The notes under the pieces are model-generated. The model was not told the DNA's origin, did no database searches, and worked only from the letters and a program-made list of their open reading frames with translations. From Streptomyces sp. NBC_01216 (lineage in GTDB: Bacteria; Actinomycetota; Actinomycetes; Streptomycetales; Streptomycetaceae), in the NCBI RefSeq assembly GCF_035994945.1, contig NZ_CP108679.1, positions 62,001 through 126,000 of the forward strand: a stretch of 64,000 nucleotides of DNA, in the 5' to 3' direction. Positions 43,314 to 51,779 of this stretch are shown here, piece by piece. Numbering within the stretch: the stretch's first letter is position 1; every line of letters starts with the position of its first letter. Both the position numbers and the translations under genes were made by a program.

Positions 43314-43652
43314 TCACGCTTCGTAGTCAGCGAGATGGACGAGGGCGGCCGTCTCGAAGGCGTCGTCGGGGCTGCCCTCCCACCGACCGGTGTGCAGGAG
43401 CTGGGGGATATAGGAGTCCGAGGCAGGGTCGTACAGGGCGAAGGTCCACCGGTCGCCGCCGAGGTACTCGATGCGGCACAGCGGGATGCGCTCCTGCTCT
43501 TCCTCCGGGCCGACCAGGGCCGCGAAGTAGCCGAAGGAGCCGCGCCAGCGGGTGTCGACCTCGGTGAGGGCGGGCCAGCGGCCGCTGGTGACGGCGCAGT
43601 GGTCGACGCGGTCGTCGACCACTGCCTTGAGCGGGCGCGGCGGAACGGGCAC
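43314..43652 (-). CDS. Passenger protein inside IS630 element (112 aa)
   Basis: GTG 43652 (or an in-frame GTG 18-21 nt upstream) begins VPVPPRPLKAVVDDRVDHCA. The body is FGYFAALVGPEEEQERIPLC, RIEYLGGDRWTFALYDPASD and ALVHLADYEA. It lies between the terminal repeat and the divergent transposase, so it moves with the element. No family is recognised. It could be a regulator of transposition or a captured plasmid gene. Confidence 0.65.
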   Translation of the reverse strand: MPVPPRPLKAVVDDRVDHCAVTSGRWPALTEVDTRWRGSFGYFAALVGPEEEQERIPLCRIEYLGGDRWTFALYDPASDSYIPQLLHTGRWEGSPDDAFETAALVHLADYEA

Positions 43653-43750
43653 GGGGGAAGTCTGCCGCACACCGCCCCGGGCCGGGCGGGGGCGCGGGCA
43701 CGGCATGATCGCTGCGGTCCCGCATCTCCTCGCGCTCCGGAGCGTCCCCG

Positions 43751-44868
43751 ATGGCCCATCCGCCCGCCGCCGCACTGCATCTGACCGCTCGTCGACAACG
43801 CAAGCTGCTCGCCATGGTCGGCGCCCCGAGCTGCCCGCAGGCGATCGCGCTGCGCGCACGGATCGTGCTGCTGGCCGCGGACGGCCTGGCCAACAGCACG
43901 ATTGCCGCCGAGCTGGGCTGCAGCGAGCCGACCGTGCGCCGGTGGCGGCTGCGCTTCGCCCGGCACGGCGTGCCGGGCCTGTTCGACCACCCACGCAGCG
44001 GCCGCCCGGACAGGTACGGGCCCAGCGAGCGCCTGGCCGTCATCGCCGTCGCCACCTCCCTCCCGCCCGAGGGCGCCGCCCGCTGGACACAGGCGCTGGT
44101 CGCCGGGCATCTGGCGACGCGAGGCATGGCGCTCTCGCGCGCAACCGTGCGCCGCGTCCTGGCCGAGACCAGGGTGCGCCCGCATAAAATCCGCGGCTGG
44201 CTCAACAGGGCCGACGACGACGCCTTCTGGTCCCAGGCCGGCGCCGTGTGCCGCCTCTACCTCGACATCCCCGCCGACACCCTCCTCGTCAGCGTCGACG
44301 AGAAGACCGGCATCCAGGCCCGCTCCCGCATCCGCCCCGCCCAACCCGCCAGCCCCGGCCGCGACCGGCGCGTCGAGTTCGAGTACAAGCGCCACGGCAC
44401 CGTCTCGATCGTCGCCGCCATGGACGTGGCCACCGGCCAGGTGGTCGCCGAGCGCGTCGAGCGCAACGACTCCGCGCACTTCATCCGCTTCCTGGCCATG
44501 CTCGACCGCAGCACCGACCCGGCCCTGCGCATCCACCTGGTCATGGACAACGGCTCCTCCCACACATCCAGGGCCACCCGCGCCTGGCTCGCCGCCCACC
44601 CCCGGTTCACCGTCACCCCAAGCACGCCAGCTGGCTGAACATGATCGAGCAGTGGTTCTCCGCCCTGACCCGCCGCGTCCTGCGCGGCGGCGACTTCGTC
44701 TCCCGCGACGACCTCGAAGCCAAGATCACCGCGTTCACCGTCAGGCACAACCGCACCGCCCGCCCCTACCGGTGGCGCTACGACGCCGACGCCGAGCACG
44801 CCCGCTACCTCGCCCGCCGCCCCCAACACCAGGAGCCCGCCCGGGACAGCCTCACGAAGGCCGCATGA
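43751..44868 (+). pseudogene. IS630-family transposase, frameshifted
   Basis: A helix-turn-helix N-terminus (NSTIAAELGCSEPTVRRWRL) and the DDE core are present: VSVDEKTGIQAR, HLVMDNGSSHTS, then in another frame KHASWLNMIEQWFSAL (Glu). At about 44618 the sequence ACCCCAAG replaces an expected ACCCCCAAG, which would give TVTPKHASWLN without interruption. Either one C is lost, or the C-run is a frameshift site. Confidence 0.85.
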
Positions 44869-44962
44869 CCACCACACCACGTCACCAGCAACCCGAACAG
44901 GACTTGCGACCTGCTGCACTAGTGATATCCATTTCTTCTAGTGGATCCGAGAAGGGGACCCC

Positions 44963-45832
44963 GTGACCTCAGCGACCCGACAGCCTGAGACGCTGCCCTC
45001 CAGCGTTCCACCCCGGCTGATCGCGACGGATCTTGACGGCACTCTCCTACGCGATGACCAGTCGGTCTCCGAGCGCACGGTCGCCGCACTGGCCGCGGCC
45101 GAGGAGGCCGGCATCGAGGTGTTCTTCGTCACGGGTCGCCCGGCCCGCCTGATGGACGTCGTCAGCTACCACGTCCACAGCCACGGGCTGGCGATCTGCG
45201 GCAATGGCGCCGCCGTGGTCGACCTGCACGGCGGGCCCGGTACCCACCGCTTCGTCAAGGTCCGAGAGCTCGCCCGGGAGAACGCGGTCGACGCCGTACG
45301 ACTGCTGCGGGACGCCGCGCCTGGCACGCTCTACGCCGTCGAGCAGACGTACGGCTTCCGCCAGGAACCGGCGTATCCGAAGCTGCACATAGAGATCCCG
45401 GACATCCTCGCGCCAGCCGAGGAACTGCTCGCTGCGGACGCCCCGGGCGCCCATGAGCCGGTGCTCAAGATCCTCGCCTACCACCCGGAAATGGACCCGG
45501 ACGCCTTCCTCACCCTGGCCCGCCTCGCCATCGGCGACCGCGCGAGTATCACCCGGTCCAGCCCCAGTGCGCTGCTGGAGATCAGCGGTCCGGGCATCTC
45601 CAAGGCGAGCACGCTCGCGCTGTGCTGCGCCGAACTCGGCATCTCCAATGAGGAGGTCGTCGCCTTCGGCGACATGCCGAACGACGTGGAGATGCTCACT
45701 TGGGCAGGCCGGTCGTACGCCATGGGCAACGCGCACCCGGACGCGATCGCTGCGGCCTCCGGACGGACGGCAGCCAACAACGAGGACGGAGTGGCCGTCG
45801 TGATCGAACGCATCCTCGCGGAGCAGTTGTAG
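44963..45832 (+). CDS. HAD-superfamily phosphatase, Cof type (289 aa)
   Basis: A haloacid dehalogenase-like hydrolase of subclass IIB that would dephosphorylate sugar phosphates or phosphorylated cofactors. Motif I is RLIATDLDGTLLRDD (nucleophile Asp in DLDGT), motif II FFVTGRP, motif III includes the Lys in GPGISKASTLALCCAELG, and motif IV VVAFGDMPNDVEML. The GTG start at 44963 is preceded by GAGAAGGGG. It is stranded between an IS630 and an IS3 element with no pathway genes nearby. Some members dephosphorylate flavin-pathway pyrimidines, an attractive but unproven link to the GTP cyclohydrolase II of the cluster. Confidence 0.88.
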   Translation: MTSATRQPETLPSSVPPRLIATDLDGTLLRDDQSVSERTVAALAAAEEAGIEVFFVTGRPARLMDVVSYHVHSHGLAICGNGAAVVDLHGGPGTHRFVKVRELARENAVDAVRLLRDAAPGTLYAVEQTYGFRQEPAYPKLHIEIPDILAPAEELLAADAPGAHEPVLKILAYHPEMDPDAFLTLARLAIGDRASITRSSPSALLEISGPGISKASTLALCCAELGISNEEVVAFGDMPNDVEMLTWAGRSYAMGNAHPDAIAAASGRTAANNEDGVAVVIERILAEQL

Positions 45833-46889
45833 CGAAGCTTCCCCTTGACAGCTCTGGGGGAAGGTCCGTGTGTTCGACCGCGGGGCACACGGCCGGGTGA
45901 GGGACGCGGCAGTACTTCGTGTGGGGGTCGGCACCGGGGAACGCGACTCCCTTGCTGAGATGCCAGCGCATCTTCGCCGGGACCGGGGCCTCCCCCTGAG
46001 TGGTGGACACGCTGATACTGTGGTGTCGGTGTTCGTATTCGTTGGGGCTGAGGTGGCCGTTGGCGGAGTGTCGGCGGCGGGTGTTGTAGCGGGTCAGCCA
46101 GGCGAAGACGGTCCTGCGGCAGGTGTCGGCGTCCCCGTAGACGTGGGCGCCCTGGAGGGTCTCGCGTTTCAGGGAAGCGTGGAAGCTTTCGCAGGCCGCG
46201 TTGTCCGCGCTGGTGCCGACCGCGCCCATCGACCGTGTGACCCCGAGTTGGTCGCAGAGGCCGACGAAGGCCCGGGATCCGTATTGCGCCCCGTGGTCGG
46301 AGTGGAACACGGCGCCGTCCAGGCGGCCGCGGGTCGAGGCTGCCATCCGCAGTGCGTCGGCGACCAGGCCGGTGCGCATGTGATCGGCGATGGACCAGCC
46401 CACGACCTTGCGGCTGAAGCAGTCCAGCACGGTCGCGAGATAGAGGAACTCCCCGCCTGCGAGCGGGAGATACGTGATGTCGCCCATGTACTTCCGCCCC
46501 GGCTCGGTGGCGGTGAAGTCCCGCTGGAACAGGTCCGGAACCGGTGAGGCTGCCGGGTCCGGGACGGTGGTGCGCACGCGTCTGCGCAGGCGGATGCCGG
46601 TGATGGAAAACGCCCGCATGATCCGGGCGACCCGCTTCTCATTGACCCGCCGCCCTTTCTCGCGAAGCTCGGCGGTCACTCGCGGGGAGCCGTAGGCGCC
46701 GCCGGACTCGCCGTGGACCTCGCGGATCTCCTCGGCCAGGATCCGGTCCTCCCGCTGCCGGGCGGCCCGGCCCTCGGCGCCGGCGAGCCACTTGTAGTAG
46801 CTGGACCGGTTCAAGTCCAGGACTTGGCAGAGCCGCTTCACCTCGTAGGTGTTCCGATGGTCGTCAACGAACTGAAAGCGGCTCATCAC
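45696..46889 (-). CDS. IS3-family transposase OrfB, reading through its left end (397 aa)
   Basis: The IS3 rve integrase core is clear: GRKYMGDITYLPLAGGEFLY (first Asp), GAVFHSDHGAQYGSRAFVG (second Asp) and ADNAACESFHASLKRETLQG (Glu), preceded by the HTH_21 region SGGAYGSPRVTAELREKGRR. No stop occurs before the left inverted repeat, so the frame crosses the element edge at 45985 and adds about 95 flanking-encoded residues antisense to the HAD gene and its 3' region. The native end may have been altered by the insertion site. Confidence 0.85.
   Translation of the reverse strand: MMSRFQFVDDHRNTYEVKRLCQVLDLNRSSYYKWLAGAEGRAARQREDRILAEEIREVHGESGGAYGSPRVTAELREKGRRVNEKRVARIMRAFSITGIRLRRRVRTTVPDPAASPVPDLFQRDFTATEPGRKYMGDITYLPLAGGEFLYLATVLDCFSRKVVGWSIADHMRTGLVADALRMAASTRGRLDGAVFHSDHGAQYGSRAFVGLCDQLGVTRSMGAVGTSADNAACESFHASLKRETLQGAHVYGDADTCRRTVFAWLTRYNTRRRHSANGHLSPNEYEHRHHSISVSTTQGEAPVPAKMRWHLSKGVAFPGADPHTKYCRVPHPAVCPAVEHTDLPPELSRGSFATTAPRGCVRSRRPLRPRCWLPSVRRPQRSRPGARCPWRTTGLPK
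45838..45863 (+). terminator. Hairpin after HAD gene
   Basis: The stem CTTCCCC / GGGGAAG lies 6-31 nt after the stop of the HAD gene. The arm TTCCCCTTGACA resembles the iterons at 15.4 kb but is explained by this hairpin. Confidence 0.6.
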
Positions 46890-47304
46890 CAGTTCGTCTC
46901 TCCGGCGAAATACTTGGCCGCCTTGCGGAGGATGTCCCGCTCGGTGGCAAGCTTGCGCTCACTCGCCTCGAGCTCGGCCACCCGAGCCTCCAGCTGCCGG
47001 ACCCGCTCGTCCGGATCAGTGGACGGCACCCCCTCCCGAGGTTGGGCGGCCGGCTTCGCAGCCGCGGCGGTGACACCACGGCGTTCACGGTCCCGCAGCA
47101 CCCACTCACGCAGGGTCGCCCGGTTGACACCCAGGTCAGCCGCGATGCTCTTGTACGTCGCCCCGGGTGCGGACTCGTACAGGGCCACGGCATCGGCCTT
47201 GAACTCGTCCGAGTAGTCCTTCATCGCCATCGGCGGTCTTCTCGCTTCCTCCGGATCAAGCAGATCCAGTATCAGCGTGTCCACCACTCAGGGGGAGGCC
47301 CCCC
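45985..47304. mobile_element. IS3-family element (about 1.3 kb)
   Basis: A perfect 36-bp inverted repeat lies at 45985-46020 and 47267-47302, containing TGAGTGGTGGACACGCTGAT. It encodes overlapping OrfA and OrfB on the minus strand. The right flank is an IS110-family 5' fragment and the left flank is not its continuation, so one side has been rearranged. Confidence 0.88.
46886..47230 (-). CDS. IS3-family transposase OrfA (114 aa)
   Basis: A helix-turn-helix protein, MAMKDYSDEFKADAVALYES ... SIAADLGVNRATLREWVLRD, with a C-terminal leucine-zipper-like helix (VRQLEARVAELEASERKLAT). It ends overlapping OrfB, the standard IS3 arrangement for a -1 frameshift fusion. Confidence 0.9.
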   Translation of the reverse strand: MAMKDYSDEFKADAVALYESAPGATYKSIAADLGVNRATLREWVLRDRERRGVTAAAAKPAAQPREGVPSTDPDERVRQLEARVAELEASERKLATERDILRKAAKYFAGETNW

Positions 47305-47404
47305 CTCGGGCACTCGGGCTTTGGCCAACCGTCGCCCCGTGGAGTCCATCACCTCGATGTCGTGATGGTCCTCGGCCCAGTCATCCCCGACGAACAGTCG
47401 CAAC
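47303..47404 (-). pseudogene. IS110-family transposase fragment
   Basis: The minus strand reads LRLFVGDDWAEDHHDIEVMD followed by STGRRLAKARVPEG, the N-terminal DEDD segment of IS110 transposases. It is cut at the IS3 element edge, and the rest is missing. The 250 bp to its right (47405-47652) holds no recognised gene. Confidence 0.7.
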
Positions 47405-47652
47405 GGTCCTCCCGCACTCGATGCCGGTCATCTTCAGCAGCCTGCCGGAGAACCATCTGCGACCTAATCAAGCAGTGCTCACGCCAGGTCCGGCGCGCAC
47501 GACATCCCAGCAGCGATCAACTCTCCGGGCCGAACGGCAGGGGCACGGTCTTTCAGCAGGACTTGAAAGTCCTGGGGGACAAAGTGCTCACCTGCCGTCG
47601 GCTACCACCCGGAGTCTGCCGCACGGCCGACTCCCAGAACTGATTAGGGGGG

Positions 47653-48108
47653 GAGCTGACAGGTCCGAATCCTGTCGACCGGGGCAAGAAAGGATCAAAG
47701 ATCCACTTGATCACCGAACGGACCGGTCTGCCCCTGTCCATCGGCATCTCCGGCGCCAACCTCCACGACAGCCAGGCCCTCGAACCCCTCGTCCGCGGCA
47801 TACCACCGATCCGCTCCCGACGAGGACCCCGCCGGGGGCGCCCCGCCAAACTACACGTGGACAAGGGCTACGACTACGACCACCTGCGGCGATGGTTACG
47901 CCAGCGCGGGATCACCCACCGGATCGCCCGCAAGGGCATCGAGTCGTCCCAGCGGCTGGGCCGACACCGCTGGACTATCGAACGCACCATGGCCTGGCTC
48001 GCGGGCTGCCGCCGACTCCACCGGCGCTACGAACGCAAAGCCGACCACTTCCTGGCCTTCACCAGCATCGCCTGCACCCTCATCTGCTACCGAAGACTCA
48101 CCAAATGA
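47653..48108 (+). pseudogene. IS5-family transposase, C-terminal part
   Basis: ELTGPNPVDRGKKGSKIHLI and ITERTGLPLSIGISGANLHD carry the second-Asp region, and GRHRWTIERTMAWLAGCRRL carries the Glu. It has no N-terminal half on this side. It ends 11 nt before copy 2 of the IS701/IS4-like element. The 5' ends of an IS5-type element beside copy 1 (23.7 and 25.6 kb) may be its missing parts. Confidence 0.85.
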
Positions 48109-48119
48109 GACGTCGTCTT

Positions 48120-49705
48120 AGCTTGATCATTAACCTCGCTGCTGTTTCTGGCGGACGTGTTCGGTGAGGGTTTCGATTCGTTTCACGGTCTTCCCAGGCT
48201 CGTGACGTGGGGCTGGCCTGCGGTTCTTCGAGCCGGGTGGGCGTCCGGGTCCGGGCTTGGAGGGTCTGGGCACGTCGGCGGGACGGGCGGTCTTCACGCG
48301 GAGGTGGCGGAACCCTCGGCGGACCCGGGCGGGGGTCAGTCGGCGGGGCTCGGCGGGCCGTTCCCAGGGTCGGCGGAGGTCCTCGGCGAGGGGGCGGGCG
48401 AGGCGGAGCTGGGTGTGGGCGGCGATGATCAGCCACGTCCACAGGTCGGCCGTGTGCGGATCGCGGACCTTGGGGACGGTCCAGCCCAGGGTCTGCTTGA
48501 ACAGCCGGAAGGTGTGTTCAAGATCGAATCTACGCAGGAACGCTTGCCAGCGCAGGTCGACGTCCTGGCCGGTCATGCCGGTGCGCGAGGACCACAGCCA
48601 CACCGGTTTCGGGTCGCGGTCGCCGGGCAGGTGCTCTACCTTCAGCCGGATCAACGTGCCGTGGATCAAAGGGAGTTCACCGCAGTGGTCGAGCCAGGGG
48701 CCACGGGCTTGCAGGCGCGGGTGCATCCGGTCCCAGGCGAGGGCTTCGGCCCGGCCGTAGCGGGTGGTGTCGCACGTCGTGGCCTGGTCGGGGGTGTGCC
48801 AGGACTCCGGCTTGGAGAAGGTGAGGACGCCGCCGTGCTTGCGGGGCTGCCCGCCGCGCGGGGTGGAGCGGCGCGGGCCGGCATCCCTCAGCATGACGCG
48901 GTCCGAGCGGAGCCGGCCGACCAGCTCGACGGGCAGGTCGGCCAGGACGTAGGCGAGGCGGGTGACGTCGTAGCCGGTGTCCATGACGACGAGGATGTCC
49001 GCGTCGCCCGGCCGCCACTGCCCGGCGTGCACCAGCCGGGTGACCACCTCGCGCAGTTGGGCGGCGGTCACTGCGGTGGCATCGTCGGCCGGCCCGAGCC
49101 GGATCGCGTCCAGCACGGCCGTCCACGACGTGCGTCCCGTCTCCAGTGCGGCGACGAAGGAGTAGGGCCAGCCGGGGATGAACTGATCCGCACTGCGGCC
49201 CCGCCCGTAGACGTGGCAGAACAGCAACTCCGGGCTGGTGGGGGCGTCAGGCCGCAGCCAGTTGCTCACGTCGACGGCGAGCACGATCCGCCCGTCAGCG
49301 GCACGCGGCAGCGGCGTGGAGGCCAGCAGCCTGCGCAGTCGGCGCGGCTCCAGCCAGCCGTGGTTGACCGCGTCGTACATCGCCCCGTGCCCGCGCCGGT
49401 GCTCGGCCGTGAGCGTCAACTCCACCAGCGACGTCACCGGCCCGTCCGAGCACAGCACCGCGTCGGTGAGCTCGAAGAGCGCATCCGCCCGGGTGTAGAG
49501 GCAGTCGTAGAACTCGACACGAAAGTGGGACAGGACGCCCAACGCGGCGTCAGTGGACTGTTCAGCGGCGAGACTCTTCACCAGCGGCCGTTCCTTCACG
49601 TGACGTTGCTCGACACCTCGAAACGTGAAGAACGGCCGCCCTGCTGTCCCGAGAACGAACCAAGATCAGCGGGTCAGGTGAACGGCCGAGGTTAAACACC
49701 AAGCT
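48120..49705. mobile_element. IS701/IS4-like element, copy 2 (1586 bp, inverted)
   Basis: Same length and ends as 24002-25587 but in opposite orientation, with a transposase identical to copy 1. The two copies bracket about 22.5 kb including the whole biosynthetic cluster. It has truncated an IS1380-family gene on its right side. Confidence 0.9.
48130..49599 (-). CDS. DDE transposase, IS701/IS4-like (489 aa), copy 2
   Basis: Identical to the protein at 24108-25577, with the same catalytic motifs (LAVDVSNWLRP, VVMDTGYDVTR, FDLEHTFRLFKQ). Intact. Confidence 0.92.
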   Translation of the reverse strand: MKERPLVKSLAAEQSTDAALGVLSHFRVEFYDCLYTRADALFELTDAVLCSDGPVTSLVELTLTAEHRRGHGAMYDAVNHGWLEPRRLRRLLASTPLPRAADGRIVLAVDVSNWLRPDAPTSPELLFCHVYGRGRSADQFIPGWPYSFVAALETGRTSWTAVLDAIRLGPADDATAVTAAQLREVVTRLVHAGQWRPGDADILVVMDTGYDVTRLAYVLADLPVELVGRLRSDRVMLRDAGPRRSTPRGGQPRKHGGVLTFSKPESWHTPDQATTCDTTRYGRAEALAWDRMHPRLQARGPWLDHCGELPLIHGTLIRLKVEHLPGDRDPKPVWLWSSRTGMTGQDVDLRWQAFLRRFDLEHTFRLFKQTLGWTVPKVRDPHTADLWTWLIIAAHTQLRLARPLAEDLRRPWERPAEPRRLTPARVRRGFRHLRVKTARPADVPRPSKPGPGRPPGSKNRRPAPRHEPGKTVKRIETLTEHVRQKQQRG

Positions 49706-50130
49706 GAGGCCCGGCCAACTGCCTTGTGCGGTCGCGGACATCGGTCCGTGCGGTGCGGATGGCGGCCAGTGCCCGAGAGCCCGCTGCGGCGAGCATGTCG
49801 ACCAGGCGGGAGACGGTCGGGTCGGAGGCCACCGGCCCGAAGAGGGACGGTTCGGCCCTCACCATCGCGACATCGGCCAAGCAGTCTCCGCGCAAGGCGG
49901 TCGCGCGCGCAAGGTCCCAGCAGGATCTTGCCTGGGTCGTGCACCGCCCGCGGCTTGCACCACGGCGCGAGCGCTGCCGACAACGCAGCATCCACGACGC
50001 TCTTCCGGACCGTCTCCACCAGAGGACCGCCCGGCCTGCGAGAGCACCACAAGGCCGTTGCCCTCAACTCGGACAGGAGGGTACGATCCGCTACGCTTCT
50101 TCACCCGAGGAGTGCTTCTCTCTCGGCGGC
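49706..50130 (-). pseudogene. IS1380-family transposase, N-terminal remnant with frameshifts
   Basis: In shifted minus-strand frames one reads HDPGKILL, then GDCLADVAMVRAEPSLFGPV and ASDPTVSRLVDMLAAAGSRA, the N-terminal block of IS1380 transposases. The end at 49706 is the edge of IS copy 2, so the remainder was lost. From 50131 to 50474 the sequence holds the presumed terminal part of this remnant and the promoter area of the MFS gene, with no other gene seen. Confidence 0.75.
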
Positions 50131-50474
50131 GAACAGGACTTTTGACAAGCCTAATCGCCCCAACCCAGAGGAACTCCTCGCCTATTTGATCACCCTGCGG
50201 ACGGCCGCCTTCGTGAAATCCCGAGGTTAGCCCCAGGTTAGCCCGCGTCCTGTCGTGCGGACGCATCGTCGCTGTAAGAAAGACAAGTCGACGGCAAGAT
50301 CCTGGGCTACGCTGATGACGCGCAGCACGAACGCGGCTCCCCTCGCGATCGATATGCGTTGTCGCCGCATCGTCATCCCGTTGCCCGCGCATTCCCCTCC
50401 GAAGCCGTATCCATTCAAGTGGCCAGCTACGCAAGGAACGCCGTCCACCTGTCGAGAGGTGGTCTAGTCGCCGC

Positions 50475-51779
50475 ATGCCCTCCGAACCTGCCGCCATCAC
50501 AGACCTCGCCGCCTCGCCGGCCACGAAGGGCGGGTTGGTCCCAAAGGAGCCGGTGCTGCGCCGACTGGCCTGGATGACCCTGACCAGCTCCTTCGGGAAC
50601 GGCCTGTTCTTGCCGATCAGCGTCCTCTACTTCACCCGCATCGTCGGGATCGACACGACGCGGGTCGGTCTCGGCTTTACCCTCGCCGGCCTGGCCGGGG
50701 TCGCCGCAGGACTGCCAGCTGGCCGGGCATCGGACCGCTGGGGTAGCCGGCGGGTGGTGGCAGTGCTGTGGGTGGGCGCCGGGCTCACGCTGGCCGCGTA
50801 CACCCTGGTGGACGGGTACACCGGATTCTTGGTCGTGGGAGTGTGCTTCGGCGCCCTGAATCAGGCGTCCTTCGGTGTGAGGGGTGCCCTCATGGCCGAT
50901 GTGCTGCCGGTCGCGACGCGGGTCGAGGCGCGTGGCTATCTGCGGACGGTCACCAATGTGGCGATGGGGTTGGGCGGCGCGATGGGCGCGATAGCGCTCC
51001 ACGTCGACACCCGGATCGCATACTCGGCGCTGATCCTCCTGAGTGCCGTCACCTACCTTGTGCCGGCGCTGATGGTGATAGGCCTCCCGCTGACCGACGC
51101 GGCGTCCCTGCGCATGGCAGAGCAGAGTGACACCCCGGCCGAGAGCTCTTGGCGGGCGGTGCGCGACCGGCCGTACCTCGCGCTGACGGTCCTCAACTCC
51201 GTGATGCTGCTCCAGATCAGCCTGCTGGACGTGGCCCTGCCACTGTGGATTGTCCAACGGACCGAGGCGCCTCGCTGGTCGGTGGCTCTCCTGGTGATCG
51301 TCAACTGCGCACTCGTGGCACTGCTCCAGGTGCGGGCGGCCCGGGGAGTCGCCGAGGTACCCGGCGCGGTACGGGCGATGGGCCGGGCGGGACTGCTGCT
51401 GGCGGCAAGTTGCGCAGTGTTCGCGCTCTCGGCGGGCCTGTCGCCAGCGTGGGCGGTGACAGTGCTGATTGCGGGCGCGGTGATCCAGGTGTTCGCTGAG
51501 ATCCTTTCCGCCGCAGCCGGCTGGACACTGGGCTACGAACTCGCTGACGCGCGGGCGCACGGCGTGTACCAGGGCGTCTTCGCGTCGGGCATGTCGGTGA
51601 GCACTATGGTGGGCCCGATCCTGGTCACCATGACGGCAGTCGAGCACGGTAAGGCGGGCTGGGCCCTGCTCGGCGTTCTGTTCGCGACTGCCGGGCTCGC
51701 GATACGCCCTGTGGTGCGCTGGGCAGCGCACGGCGCGGACTGGCGGGGCGAGGCCGACGGGACGGTGTCTGCCCAGTGA
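50475..51779 (+). CDS. MFS transporter (434 aa)
   Basis: A major facilitator superfamily exporter with about 12 membrane segments. Motif A is visible as GLPAGRASDRWGSRRVVAVL between helices 2 and 3. Helices such as LTLAAYTLVDGYTGFLVVGV and ALLVIVNCALVALLQV are clear. ATG 50475 follows GAGAGGTGG. The next gene, a thioesterase, overlaps its stop (GTGA), so the pair looks like the end of a natural product cluster whose remaining genes were lost to IS activity, or a second export route for the 26-42 kb cluster. Confidence 0.9.
   Translation: MPSEPAAITDLAASPATKGGLVPKEPVLRRLAWMTLTSSFGNGLFLPISVLYFTRIVGIDTTRVGLGFTLAGLAGVAAGLPAGRASDRWGSRRVVAVLWVGAGLTLAAYTLVDGYTGFLVVGVCFGALNQASFGVRGALMADVLPVATRVEARGYLRTVTNVAMGLGGAMGAIALHVDTRIAYSALILLSAVTYLVPALMVIGLPLTDAASLRMAEQSDTPAESSWRAVRDRPYLALTVLNSVMLLQISLLDVALPLWIVQRTEAPRWSVALLVIVNCALVALLQVRAARGVAEVPGAVRAMGRAGLLLAASCAVFALSAGLSPAWAVTVLIAGAVIQVFAEILSAAAGWTLGYELADARAHGVYQGVFASGMSVSTMVGPILVTMTAVEHGKAGWALLGVLFATAGLAIRPVVRWAAHGADWRGEADGTVSAQ

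Larger units (their letters stand above)
43267..44919. mobile_element. IS630-family element with passenger gene (1653 bp)
   Basis: The two ends carry a perfect inverted repeat of about 30 bp, starting GTGCAGCAGGTCGCAAGTCC on each side. TA flanks the element (43265-43266 and 44920-44921), the IS630 target. Between the left end and the transposase lies an opposite-strand gene (43314-43652) that is not part of a minimal IS630. Confidence 0.9.

Noticed and set aside
45838..45850. Iteron-like TTCCCCTTGACA far from the origin region
   Set aside because: It forms one arm of a hairpin terminator after the HAD gene, and there is only one copy.
47560..47690. tRNA-like features (GGACTTGAAAGTCC and ACAGGTCCGAATCCTGT)
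   Set aside because: The second motif encodes TGPNPVDRGKK, a conserved IS5 transposase segment, and the parts do not assemble into a cloverleaf.
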